Source of the DNA: Clostridium sp. AM33-3
Lineage (GTDB): Bacteria > Bacillota > Clostridia > Lachnospirales > Lachnospiraceae
Assembly (NCBI RefSeq): GCF_003480315.1
Contig: NZ_QUIV01000002.1
Span: forward strand, 95,396 to 159,395
Length of the DNA stretch: 64,000 bases
Direction of reading: 5' to 3'
Part shown: positions 8,207-16,423 of the stretch, piece after piece
Layout: each line of letters opens with the position of its first letter
Numbering within the stretch: position 1 is the first letter of the stretch
Program-made: the position numbers and the translations under genes
Notes under the pieces: generated by a model
Database searches by the model: none
Told to the model about the DNA's origin: nothing
The model's input: the letters and a program-made list of their open reading frames with translations, nothing else

Positions 8207-9106
8207 TTATAATTTCGTGTGCTCTTTCAGATACTGGATAAAGAGGTCAAGGGAGGCATTGTTGCTGTCTTTGAGCCAGCCGCCGATCATGTATTCATCG
8301 TTGTCTGTCATGGGTACGCCGATTAGGTTGTCATAGTGTTTCCAGTTTGACACGCAGAAAGAGGGGATAAGCGCAATACCTTGTTCAGTGGAAACAAGGG
8401 TCAGGATACTGGCCAATTCCGTATTTATCATAAGGATATTAGGCTGATATCCAGCTTCCTGATAAAGGTTCATATAGTGGATGTCGGCAAAAGAATGACC
8501 GGTATTGGACGGAGTGAGATAGTAAAGCTTTTCATTTTTCAGGTCAGCTCTGGAAAGAGAGGCGCTGTGGGCGAGCGGATGCGAGTCATACATCAGCACT
8601 ACGGAAGTGATTTTTTCAACGGGGAGAGTATTTACGGCATTCTGGATAAAAATATTGGTACTGTCCCAGGTGAAAATAATATCGTACTCGTTGTTTAGCA
8701 AACCAAAAACAAGGTTATCAACATCATTTCTGAAAATTTGAAGATTGATATTTTCGTATTCCCGGTGAAAGGAAACAATTAAATTTGGCAGATTACTGCT
8801 TTCGAATGTTTTAGCATAGCCAATCCGAAGTAAGCCAGAAGCTGCATTGTGGGCATTTTTTGTGTTCTGGATGGCGAGGTTGATCCGGGCTAGGATGTCC
8901 TTTGCTTCATGATAGAAGATATGCCCTGCCTGGGTCAGTTTGATGGGGCGGGATGTCCGGTCGATTAAAACAACATCCATCTGTTTTTCCAGAATCTGAA
9001 TTTGCTGGGTGATGGCAGTCTGGGTCAGATAGCACTGTGCGGCAGCTTTTGTAAAGTTCTGGTTTTCAGCCACAGCAATGAAATAAGTCAGCTGGTTTGT
9101 GTTCAT
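8207..9106 (-). CDS. LysR family regulator, divergent from the 9.3-15.4 kb catabolic operon
   Basis: A 299-residue protein. Residues about 1-60 form the LysR winged helix-turn-helix (Asn-Gln-Asn-Phe-Thr-Lys-Ala-Ala-Ala, then Thr-Gln-Thr-Ala-Ile-Thr-Gln-Gln). The remainder is a periplasmic-binding-like effector domain. It is transcribed away from the operon beginning at 9326, with a 219-base gap holding a promoter overlapped by an inverted repeat. By LysR convention it probably senses the pathway substrate or an intermediate and activates the operon. The effector cannot be read from sequence. Confidence 0.88.
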   Translation of the reverse strand: MNTNQLTYFIAVAENQNFTKAAAQCYLTQTAITQQIQILEKQMDVVLIDRTSRPIKLTQAGHIFYHEAKDILARINLAIQNTKNAHNAASGLLRIGYAKTFESSNLPNLIVSFHREYENINLQIFRNDVDNLVFGLLNNEYDIIFTWDSTNIFIQNAVNTLPVEKITSVVLMYDSHPLAHSASLSRADLKNEKLYYLTPSNTGHSFADIHYMNLYQEAGYQPNILMINTELASILTLVSTEQGIALIPSFCVSNWKHYDNLIGVPMTDNDEYMIGGWLKDSNNASLDLFIQYLKEHTKL

Positions 9107-9166
9107 ATGAAAACTCCTTTTTGGTCATACTATCAGTTTTTCTTATTTTATCATATTTTTAAAGAA

Positions 9167-9196
9167 TTGGCGATATATAGGGGAAAAAGCTATAAT
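9167..9196 (+). promoter_or_regulatory. Promoter with overlapping LysR-type inverted repeat
   Basis: TTGGCG (9167-9172), 18 bases, TATAAT (9191-9196). Overlapping it is the inverted repeat TATAG at 9176-9180 and CTATA at 9190-9194. A start near 9203 would leave a leader of roughly 120 bases before the aldolase gene. The overlap suits direct control by the divergent LysR protein. Confidence 0.5.
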
Positions 9197-9325
9197 GTGC
9201 TTACAAAGTGATCAATGATTTTTGAAATATGAAAGACCGGTCGTACAATATCAACAAAAAGAAAATGAATCACAATATTACAGTATCACATAAAGTAATG
9301 ATGTATTGCTGAAAGGAGAATAAAA

Positions 9326-10234
9326 ATGGTTGACAAGTTTGCACACGTTTTTCCAGCAATGGTAACACCGATTGGAGAAGACGGCAGTTTTCGTTATGAT
9401 GTGGCTAAAAAGCATGCAAAATGGATGATTGACCAGGGAATTGGTGGAATTGGCGTGCTGATGGCAGCCGGGGAATATCAGAGTATTACGTTGGAACAGC
9501 ACAAAGCATACTGCAATGAGATGATTCCATATATTAAGTCACTTGGTGCATCTGTTATTGTAGGATGTTCCAGAGAACGGGTAGCAGATGTTGTGGAACT
9601 GATGGAGAATGCCAGATTGGCAGGCGCAGATGCAGCAATGGTTCTGCCGTCATTCTATTATCATCCGGATCAGAACGAAATTCTTGCACATTACCAGTAC
9701 ATCAATGATCATTCCGGTCTTGATATTATGGTTTACAATAATCCGAATGTGACAAGTGGAATCAGTGCAGAGACTATGCGTAAGCTGTATACACTGGATC
9801 ATGTGAAAATTGTAAAAGATGCTTCCATGGAAATTGATATTATGACAGATTTCATTCTGGATGCAGAAAAAGCAGAGCATGATGTTGGGGTATTATGCGG
9901 CTGTGATTATCTGCTGTATCCAGCATATGCAACGGGGGCGATTGGCTGGATCAGTATGACCGCGAACATTCTTCCGAGATTATCAGCGGAATTCCATAGA
10001 GCAATGATCGTTGAGAAGGATTATCAGAAGGGACTGGAAATCTACAAAAAGCTGTATCCGGTTGTTAACATGACAGAGCGCTTCAATAAGCCGACTCAGG
10101 CTGTAAAGTACATTCTGGAGAAAGTGTACGGGTTTGAAGAGGGTGTTTGTCTGCTGCCGCGCTGCGGCCTGAATGAGGAAGAAAAGCGGATCATATTAGA
10201 GACAAGCCATATTGAGGAGTTAGCAAAAGCGTAA
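9326..10234 (+). CDS. DapA/N-acetylneuraminate lyase family class I aldolase
   Basis: A 302-residue TIM barrel. The family Schiff-base lysine is Lys164 (Ile-Val-Lys-Asp-Ala-Ser), the catalytic tyrosine is Tyr137 (Val-Tyr-Asn-Asn-Pro), and the carboxylate-binding loop is Ala-Ala-Gly-Glu-Tyr (47-51). The family cleaves or condenses 2-oxo acids through a pyruvate Schiff base; members include DHDPS, KDG aldolase and hydroxypyrroline-carboxylate deaminase. Lysine synthesis is unlikely, because it heads an operon with a transporter, a proline-racemase-type enzyme and a sugar kinase under LysR control. Its exact substrate is unknown. GAAAGGAG precedes the start. Confidence 0.85.
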   Translation: MVDKFAHVFPAMVTPIGEDGSFRYDVAKKHAKWMIDQGIGGIGVLMAAGEYQSITLEQHKAYCNEMIPYIKSLGASVIVGCSRERVADVVELMENARLAGADAAMVLPSFYYHPDQNEILAHYQYINDHSGLDIMVYNNPNVTSGISAETMRKLYTLDHVKIVKDASMEIDIMTDFILDAEKAEHDVGVLCGCDYLLYPAYATGAIGWISMTANILPRLSAEFHRAMIVEKDYQKGLEIYKKLYPVVNMTERFNKPTQAVKYILEKVYGFEEGVCLLPRCGLNEEEKRIILETSHIEELAKA

Positions 10235-10265
10235 GGGGATTAAAAGGTATTGGAGGAAGAACTAT

Positions 10266-11765
10266 ATGAGTATTATTCAATTGCTTGTAAAAGCATCTGG
10301 CATTGTATGGGCAACACCGATCATCATTCTTCTTTTGGGATCATCGATCTGGTTTACGGTAAGCCTGCATTTTGTGCAGGTCCGGAATATGAAACGCCAG
10401 ATAAAGCTTCTGACAAAGACAACCAGTTCGGATACGGGAATTACTCCGTTCCAGGCATTCTGCAACACAGTTGCATACCGCGTAGGCGTTTCCAACATGG
10501 CTGGGGTTGCAACGGCAGTATTCTTAGGTGGTCCCGGATCTGTAATCTGGATGGCCATTACATCTGTATTAAACGCAGCACTTTCCTATGCAGAGAACTC
10601 TCTTGGACAGGTTTATAAGGAATCACAGGATGGTGTTTATACCGGCGGTGCTCCTTATTATATGAATAAGGGAAGAGGGTGGAAGATCCTTCCGGCAGTG
10701 TTTGCATTCTTAACCGCAGCTACAGTACCGTTATTGGCTCCGGCACCGCATGCAAACAACGTGGCAATCGCATTCAACCAGTCCCTTGGGATTCCGAGAT
10801 GGGTGTGTGGCGCAGTAATCGGCTGCCTGCTTTTTCTGGTTATTTCCGGTGGTATTAAGCGTATTGCAAAAGTAGCAGAAATGATTGTACCGTTTATGAC
10901 GCTGTTGTATCTGGGTTTGACTGTGGTAATTCTTGTTATAAATGCACCACATCTTCCACAGATGTTTTCTGATATGATTACCAGTGCATTTGGTGCAAAT
11001 GCAGTTTATGGCGCCTTGATTGGAAGTGCTATTATGATGGGCGTAAAACGAAGCGTAAGTTCCTCCGGCGCAGGTATGGCAGAGTCTGTTGGTCCTACAT
11101 CTGCAGCAGAGGTTGATCATCCTGGAGAAACCGGACTGGTTTCTTCTATGACTGTTTTTATTGATGTTGCAATTTGTATTTGTACTGGTCTTCTGATTAT
11201 GGCAACTGACTGCTTTAATGTAGTGGGGACTGATGGACAGATGATTCATATTGGTACTGGAGCGGAATTTTTTGCAACGGCAACGCAGGCAGATATTTCC
11301 TGGGTACAGGCATCTATCAATACCCTGCTGCCGATTGGCTCTATTATTATTGCACTTTGCCTGGTATTCTTCTCATTTACAACCAACATGAACCATTACT
11401 ATCAGGGGGAGATTAACTTACGGTATCTGTTCAGAAACTGTGATGTTAAAGTGAGAAGTGCTGCAGTATGGGGATTGAGAATTGTTATGGTAGTTTGCTA
11501 TTTCACCTGGGCAATTTCTGATTCCAGCGATATGTGGGCACTTCAGGATCTGGCGTGCGGTGTACTTGTATGGATTAACGTTATCGTACTGTTAACATTC
11601 AGCAGAACTATCATCACTCTTTACAAGGATTACCAGGATCAGCTGAAGCATGGAATTGAAACACCGGTATTCAATCCGGAAAAACTAGGTATCAAAGGTG
11701 CCGGATTCTGGATGGAACATAATAAAGATAAATTCCGGGAAGTAGAAGAAAAAATGTCACATTAA
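10266..11765 (+). CDS. AGCS family sodium:amino acid symporter
   Basis: A 499-residue polytopic protein. AGCS hallmarks are visible: Gly-Gly-Pro-Gly-Ser-Val-Ile-Trp-Met, a Tyr-Ala-Glu-Asn-Ser-Leu stretch, and Thr-Gly-Gly-Ala-Pro-Tyr-Tyr-Met. The family moves small neutral amino acids such as alanine or glycine with Na+ or H+. Here it probably imports the operon's substrate, suggesting an amino acid or amino-acid derivative. GGAGGAAGA upstream decides the start at 10266. It is 31 bases after the aldolase gene. Confidence 0.88.
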   Translation: MSIIQLLVKASGIVWATPIIILLLGSSIWFTVSLHFVQVRNMKRQIKLLTKTTSSDTGITPFQAFCNTVAYRVGVSNMAGVATAVFLGGPGSVIWMAITSVLNAALSYAENSLGQVYKESQDGVYTGGAPYYMNKGRGWKILPAVFAFLTAATVPLLAPAPHANNVAIAFNQSLGIPRWVCGAVIGCLLFLVISGGIKRIAKVAEMIVPFMTLLYLGLTVVILVINAPHLPQMFSDMITSAFGANAVYGALIGSAIMMGVKRSVSSSGAGMAESVGPTSAAEVDHPGETGLVSSMTVFIDVAICICTGLLIMATDCFNVVGTDGQMIHIGTGAEFFATATQADISWVQASINTLLPIGSIIIALCLVFFSFTTNMNHYYQGEINLRYLFRNCDVKVRSAAVWGLRIVMVVCYFTWAISDSSDMWALQDLACGVLVWINVIVLLTFSRTIITLYKDYQDQLKHGIETPVFNPEKLGIKGAGFWMEHNKDKFREVEEKMSH

Positions 11766-11795
11766 ATCATAACAGAGAAAGAAAAGGAGGAAACT

Positions 11796-12854
11796 ATGGC
11801 ATTTAAGAGAGTGATTCAGGTGGTGAACTGTCATTCCGGAGAGCCAATGCCAGTTATTGTAGGCGGTGTAGCCCAGTTAAGAGGAAACACGGTATATGAA
11901 AAAATGCTTTATTTAAAGCAGAATGACGATGAGCTTCGTCATCTGATGCTGAATGAACCGCGAGGTTATCCGCCGATGTGCATTAACATTGTTGTGCCAT
12001 CCAATAATCCACTGGCAGAGTATGGCTATATTATTCTGGAACATACGGAATATCCGATGATGTCAGGCGGAAATACCATTGCGGTGGCAACCGTGCTTCT
12101 GGAAACAGGAATGATTAAAATGAAAGAGCCGTATACCGATTTTAACCTGGAGACGGCAGGCGGTCTGATCGGTATTCATGCAGAATGCCGCAATGGAAAA
12201 TGTATTTCTGTCCGTTTTAAGAATATGCCTGCATTTTCTCTGATTGAGGATGCGGTAATTGATGTGCCTACCGTCGGAAAAGTTACAGTAGATGTAGCCT
12301 GGGGTGGTATGTTTGATATCATTGCAGATGTACGCCAGTTCCCGGGATTGGAGATTAAACCGGAAATGGGAAATGAACTTTCCAGAATTGCGGCACTCCT
12401 GATCGGTGCAGGCAACGAACAGTTAAAGGTTACCCATCCGGATTTCCCGGACATTAAAATCACAGCAGGCCAGATTTCCGGTCCGACGGATAATCCGAAT
12501 GCAGACTGGAAAAATACTGTCGGAATGCCGAACGTAGAGGTGGATCTGAACAATCCGGCAACCTGGAAAACAGCGCTTGACCGATGCCCGTGCGGAACCG
12601 GCACCTGTGCAAAGATGGCATCTCTTTACGCAAAAGGCAAGCTGAAATTGAATGAACCGTTTCGGCATGAGAATGTACTTGGAATTGTTTATACTGGGGA
12701 ACTGGTGGAAAAAACGAAGATTCATGATATTGAAGCAGTGGTTCCGACTGTTGCGGGGCAGGCATGGATCACAGGATTTAACACTGTTGTGCTGGATGAC
12801 ACGGATCCGTTTCCAGAGGGCTATCGTGTAACTGATATCTGGGGATTTCAGTAA
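11796..12854 (+). CDS. Proline racemase family enzyme with altered first catalytic site (likely not a racemase)
   Basis: A 352-residue protein of the proline racemase/hydroxyproline epimerase fold. The second active-site motif is intact (Asp262-Arg-Cys-Pro-Cys266-Gly-Thr-Gly-Thr). The first, normally Met-Cys-Gly-His-Gly-Thr, reads Met89-Ser90-Gly91-Gly92-Asn93-Thr94. Racemases and epimerases need both cysteines; a Ser or Thr at the first position is known in trans-3-hydroxy-L-proline dehydratases, but those usually keep the histidine. A dehydratase, isomerase or cyclic imino acid enzyme acting before or after the aldolase is therefore more likely than a racemase. GGAGG precedes the start. Confidence 0.8.
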   Translation: MAFKRVIQVVNCHSGEPMPVIVGGVAQLRGNTVYEKMLYLKQNDDELRHLMLNEPRGYPPMCINIVVPSNNPLAEYGYIILEHTEYPMMSGGNTIAVATVLLETGMIKMKEPYTDFNLETAGGLIGIHAECRNGKCISVRFKNMPAFSLIEDAVIDVPTVGKVTVDVAWGGMFDIIADVRQFPGLEIKPEMGNELSRIAALLIGAGNEQLKVTHPDFPDIKITAGQISGPTDNPNADWKNTVGMPNVEVDLNNPATWKTALDRCPCGTGTCAKMASLYAKGKLKLNEPFRHENVLGIVYTGELVEKTKIHDIEAVVPTVAGQAWITGFNTVVLDDTDPFPEGYRVTDIWGFQ

Positions 12855-12875
12855 TATAGAAAGGATGGGAACAGA

Positions 12876-13202
12876 ATGGAAACAAAAGTAGTAAAACCGG
12901 AAGAAACCCGGATTTTTATGGAAGGTCAGGAAGTAGACCGTGAATATTTCCATACGGACAAGCTGGTATTTGGAACTTCAGAACTTATGCCTGGCCAGAC
13001 TGGTGCCGTTGATCCCGGACATGCCATATCCCATGAAGTTTTTTATGTTGTGCGGGGAACCGTGCTGCTTCGCTGTGGAGACCGCTTATATGAATTGAAG
13101 GAAGGAATGGCCCAGATCATACCGCCGACAATGCCGCATCAGCTTACCAACATTGGTGACTGCAAATGTATTGTGAGCTGGAGTCTGGCACCAGGAGAAT
13201 AA
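12876..13202 (+). CDS. Small single-domain cupin protein
   Basis: A 108-residue protein. His-x3-His-Glu followed by Phe-Tyr-Val-Val-Arg-Gly is the first cupin motif, and Pro-Pro-Thr-Met-Pro-His-Gln-Leu carries the histidine of the second. Small cupins of this sort are metal-dependent isomerases, lyases or binding proteins, often for sugars or keto acids. It sits 21 bases after the racemase-like gene, in the middle of the catabolic operon. No specific reaction can be assigned. Confidence 0.8.
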   Translation: METKVVKPEETRIFMEGQEVDREYFHTDKLVFGTSELMPGQTGAVDPGHAISHEVFYVVRGTVLLRCGDRLYELKEGMAQIIPPTMPHQLTNIGDCKCIVSWSLAPGE

Positions 13203-13216
13203 CAAAAAACCATGAA

Positions 13217-13245
13217 GCCCGTACTGACAAATCGCCGGTACGGGC
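13217..13245 (+). other. Intra-operon hairpin
   Basis: GCCCGTAC at 13217-13224 pairs with GTACGGGC at 13238-13245 around a 13-base loop, with no T-run after it. It lies between the cupin and TIM-barrel genes. It probably stabilises or partly attenuates the operon transcript rather than ending it. Confidence 0.55.
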
Positions 13246-13271
13246 AGTCTTGAAATAAGGAGGATTAGATT

Positions 13272-13952
13272 ATGACACCAGAACTGATTGTTATGCTTAC
13301 CAATAATGATAAAACTGTCATCGATGCAGTAGAAGTATTTGAGAGCTGCAAGGACCTGCCGGTGCAGAAATGGGGCTTTAAAGATGTTGGCCTTGATAAG
13401 GAAGCAATGATTGACCTGAATCAGAAGATGAAGGCAGCAGGCAAGACTACCTATTTGGAAGTGGTTACTTATACGGAAGAAGGATGTCTGGAAGGTGCGG
13501 AACTGGCAGGACAGTGTGGATTTGATTATCTGACAGGAACTGTATATTATCCGTCTGTGCGTGCAATCCTAGATAAATATCATCTGAAATATTATCCGTT
13601 TGCAGGAACGGTTGCTGGAAGTCCGGTTGCCCTGACGGGAAGTGTTGAGGAAATCGCAAAGGATTGCGTGCGTCTGATGGAAGCAGGGGCAAATGGAATT
13701 GATCTGACAGCTTATCGTTATACCGAAGGGGATCCGCTGGAACTGTTAAAGGCAGTTGGTAGGGAAATTGGTCTGGATAAGGTTACGATTGCGGGTAGTG
13801 TCGGCAGCAAAGAACGGATAGATGAAGTAGCAGTCCTGGGTTGTCGTGCATTTACCATGGGAAGTGCTCTTTTTCAGAAAAAATTTGTAAAAGGTGGTAC
13901 GTTCCGCGAGAATCTGGAGTGGGTAATTACATATTTGAATGAACACAGGTAA
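13272..13952 (+). CDS. Phosphate-binding TIM-barrel protein of unknown function
   Basis: A 226-residue protein I do not recognise as a named family. Repeating strand-helix units end in Thr-Ile-Ala-Gly-Ser-Val-Gly-Ser-Lys-Glu and Ala-Phe-Thr-Met-Gly-Ser-Ala. That pair of Gly/Ser loops resembles the phosphate-binding end of TIM barrels such as KDPG aldolase, RPE or HisA. A phosphate-binding barrel beside a sugar kinase (13952) suggests it acts on the kinase product, perhaps as an aldolase or epimerase; that is inference. Its stop overlaps the kinase start by one base. Confidence 0.6.
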   Translation: MTPELIVMLTNNDKTVIDAVEVFESCKDLPVQKWGFKDVGLDKEAMIDLNQKMKAAGKTTYLEVVTYTEEGCLEGAELAGQCGFDYLTGTVYYPSVRAILDKYHLKYYPFAGTVAGSPVALTGSVEEIAKDCVRLMEAGANGIDLTAYRYTEGDPLELLKAVGREIGLDKVTIAGSVGSKERIDEVAVLGCRAFTMGSALFQKKFVKGGTFRENLEWVITYLNEHR

Positions 13953-15442
13953 TGCGTATGAAACATTTTATTGGAATTGATATGGGAACACAGAGCATGC
14001 GGGCCTATTTGTTTGATCCGGAAGGAAAAATTGTGTCAGATGCATCCTGCGAGTATCTTCCTGTTTATCCAAAGCCAGGCTGGGCACAGTGTGATGCCAG
14101 ATTATGGCTTGCAGCACTGAAACAGACAATCGCACAGGTTAAGCAAAAAGCGGGAATTACATCAGATGAGATCGGCACGATTGCATTTGCCTGTATTGAT
14201 GCATCGGTTGTTCCTGTGAATGCAGATATGGAACCATTAGACGACTGTATGATATGGATGGATTCCAGAACCGGAGTGCAGGCCGAACGTCTGCAACAAA
14301 AAATTTCTGAAGAAAGAGCAGTTGAAATTTCTGGTTCGCCGATCACGCCGTTCCAGGACGCAACAAAACTGATGTGGTGGAAAGAGGAAAGGCCGGAAAT
14401 TTATAAGTCAGCAAGATATTTTTGCGAAGTGACTTCGTTTTTCGTCGGTTATTTGACTGGGATACCGGCAAATGGTTACTGCGGCGCGGCGTATACCCAG
14501 CTTTATGATGTCCGAGAAAAAACGTGGTCCAGGGAAATGTTTGATGCGGCCGGGTTGGATATAGAGAAAATGTTTGAAGTCCGGAGCGGATACGATGTGC
14601 AGGGAACTGTAAGAAAAAAACGCGCGGAAGAGTTTGGCCTGAGTGAGCATACTAGGGTTGTAGTAGGAGATAGCGATCATCAGCTGGCCATGCTTGGCTC
14701 CGGTATGGAACGGCCGGGGCAGGTAATGGATATCAGCGGAACATCCACATCCATTGCTGCTTATACAACGATACCGGTAAAACAGATGACAGGAACCATG
14801 CAGACGCATTTATCTGTAGATGGACGATACTGGACACTGGAAAATGCATCTTTGATCACGGGCGGCAATTTAAGATGGTATAAGGACATGATTGCTCGCT
14901 GTGGTTATTCTGGAATTGATTATGGTGCGGAATGTGTGCCGATTGGTGCAGACGGACTTACCTTTTTGCCATTTCTTCAGGGGCAGATCACGCCGAGGCC
15001 AAACAGCAGTGCCAGAGGCGTATTCTGGGGTCTGACTATGAATCATACGGTAGGACATATGTCAAGAGCCGTTTATGAGGCCAATGTGTTTACTGTCCGG
15101 GATTGTGTGGATGTAATTGCAGCGGAAACAGGAACACCGGAAGAAATCATTGGAACTGGCGGGGGAACACGGTCGGAATTCTGCAATCAGATGAAAGCGG
15201 ACTGCCTTGGTATTCCATTTCAGGTTATGAAGACTGAAAATGCGACTGGTATCGGTGCCGGAGTGATTGCCGGTGCGGCGGAGGGAGTTTTCTCCACACC
15301 AGAGGAGGCGGTTGCCGGATATCTGGAAAAAGGAAAGCTATATCTTCCGGATCCTGCAAAGAAAGCAGCTTATGATGAGGCATATGGGAAATACCTGGAA
15401 CTGCAGAAGGGCTGTCAACCGTTGTTTGACAGGAATTTGTAA
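13952..15442 (+). CDS. FGGY family carbohydrate kinase (xylulokinase-like)
   Basis: A 496-residue two-domain kinase of ASKHA fold. The N-terminal phosphate loop is Ile-Gly-Ile-Asp-Met-Gly-Thr-Gln-Ser; the second domain has Val-Val-Val-Gly-Asp-Ser-Asp-His, with the likely catalytic Asp, then Asp-Ile-Ser-Gly-Thr-Ser, and the C-terminal adenosine motif Gly-Thr-Gly-Gly-Gly-Thr. FGGY kinases phosphorylate pentoses, polyols or related sugars. It is the last gene of the operon, starting in a TAATG overlap (an ATG two codons later is also possible). Its presence implies that the pathway makes or receives a hydroxylated, sugar-like intermediate. Confidence 0.87.
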   Translation: MRMKHFIGIDMGTQSMRAYLFDPEGKIVSDASCEYLPVYPKPGWAQCDARLWLAALKQTIAQVKQKAGITSDEIGTIAFACIDASVVPVNADMEPLDDCMIWMDSRTGVQAERLQQKISEERAVEISGSPITPFQDATKLMWWKEERPEIYKSARYFCEVTSFFVGYLTGIPANGYCGAAYTQLYDVREKTWSREMFDAAGLDIEKMFEVRSGYDVQGTVRKKRAEEFGLSEHTRVVVGDSDHQLAMLGSGMERPGQVMDISGTSTSIAAYTTIPVKQMTGTMQTHLSVDGRYWTLENASLITGGNLRWYKDMIARCGYSGIDYGAECVPIGADGLTFLPFLQGQITPRPNSSARGVFWGLTMNHTVGHMSRAVYEANVFTVRDCVDVIAAETGTPEEIIGTGGGTRSEFCNQMKADCLGIPFQVMKTENATGIGAGVIAGAAEGVFSTPEEAVAGYLEKGKLYLPDPAKKAAYDEAYGKYLELQKGCQPLFDRNL

Positions 15443-15459
15443 GAAGACAGCAGGCTCTC

Positions 15460-15488
15460 TTGACTTCCTTGCTGCTGCTTGTTAGACT
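15460..15488 (+). promoter_or_regulatory. Predicted sigma-A promoter of mtnN
   Basis: TTGACT (15460-15465), 17 bases, TAGACT (15483-15488), placed 45 bases before the mtnN start. This gives mtnN its own promoter, separate from the catabolic operon. Confidence 0.5.
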
Positions 15489-15533
15489 GTTACAATAAAC
15501 AGTTATGACAACAGAAAGCAGAGGAAATCATAT

Positions 15534-16226
15534 ATGTTAGGAATTATCGGTGCCATGAAGGCAGAAGTAGCGCAGTTAAAGCAGGAAATGAATCAGCCTG
15601 AGGTTGTAACCGTGGCCGGTATGGAGTTTTACAGGGGAACCATCGGAGAAAAAGAGGTGGTTGTGGTTCAGTCCGGAATCGGCAAAGTCAGCGCAGCCCT
15701 GTGCGTGCAGATTCTGGCAGACCGTTTTGGCGTGGATGGCGTGGTTAACACCGGTATTGCGGGTTCTTTAAAGGCAGAAATCAATATTGGTGATCTGGTG
15801 CTTTCTACTGATGCCATTCAGCATGATGTGGACGCTACCAATTTTGGCTACCCGTTAGGTGAGATCCCACAGCTTGGGACGCTGACCTTTGAAGCAGATG
15901 AGCGCCTGCGTAGTCTTGCAAAGAAGTGCTGTGAGGAGGTAAATCCGGATATCAGCGTTTACGAGGGCAGGATTCTGACTGGTGACCAGTTCATTTGCGA
16001 CAAGAACAAGAAAGAGTGGTTGAGCAAGACGTTTAACGGCTCCTGCACCGAGATGGAGGGTGCAGCGATTGCCCAGGCAGCTTATTTAAACAAGATTCCA
16101 TTTCTGATCGTGCGCGCTATCTCGGATAAGGCAGATGACAGTGCTTCCATGGATTATCCGGAATTTGAACGTCAGGCCATTATCCACAGTACGAATCTGA
16201 CCCGCGCCCTGATCCTGGCATATTAA
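15534..16226 (+). CDS. mtnN: 5'-methylthioadenosine/S-adenosylhomocysteine nucleosidase
   Basis: A 230-residue protein, standard length for MTAN. Visible family features: Ile-Gly-Ala-Met-Lys-Ala-Glu11 near the start, Asn-Thr-Gly-Ile-Ala-Gly-Ser (72-78), Glu173-Met-Glu175 for ribose contact and the catalytic Asp198 in Ala-Ile-Ser-Asp-Lys-Ala. It hydrolyses MTA and SAH to adenine plus the thioribose, recycling products of methylation, polyamine synthesis and quorum-signal chemistry. GCAGAGGAAAT lies just upstream. Confidence 0.95.
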   Translation: MLGIIGAMKAEVAQLKQEMNQPEVVTVAGMEFYRGTIGEKEVVVVQSGIGKVSAALCVQILADRFGVDGVVNTGIAGSLKAEINIGDLVLSTDAIQHDVDATNFGYPLGEIPQLGTLTFEADERLRSLAKKCCEEVNPDISVYEGRILTGDQFICDKNKKEWLSKTFNGSCTEMEGAAIAQAAYLNKIPFLIVRAISDKADDSASMDYPEFERQAIIHSTNLTRALILAY

Positions 16227-16289
16227 TCTATCTTAAGGTAACGTGCGTTTTTTAGCAGAATTTGACGAACGATTCTGAGCTCCCTGAAC

Positions 16290-16318
16290 TTTTCAAATGG
16301 TGGCCGGACAGTTATAAT
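16290..16318 (+). promoter_or_regulatory. Predicted promoter of the 16424 gene
   Basis: TTTCAA (16290-16295), 17 bases, TATAAT (16313-16318). The -10 is perfect and the -35 weak. It lies about 105 bases before the coding start; nothing else is clear in 16227-16423. Confidence 0.4.
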
Positions 16319-16423
16319 GATACCTGTCGAGACACCATGACAACTGCACACCTGCGGCGGAATGGATCCTGAAACGACGCAGGCGTATGGTTGGAAAAAG
16401 GAAAAGAAAGGGGAGCTGTTTTT

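Noticed and set aside
12423..12953. 176-codon minus-strand frame under the racemase-like gene
   Set aside because: No ribosome site or motifs, and the sense gene is conserved.
13217..13245. Calling the hairpin after the cupin gene a terminator
   Set aside because: There is no T-run and the downstream genes continue the same operon with tight overlaps.
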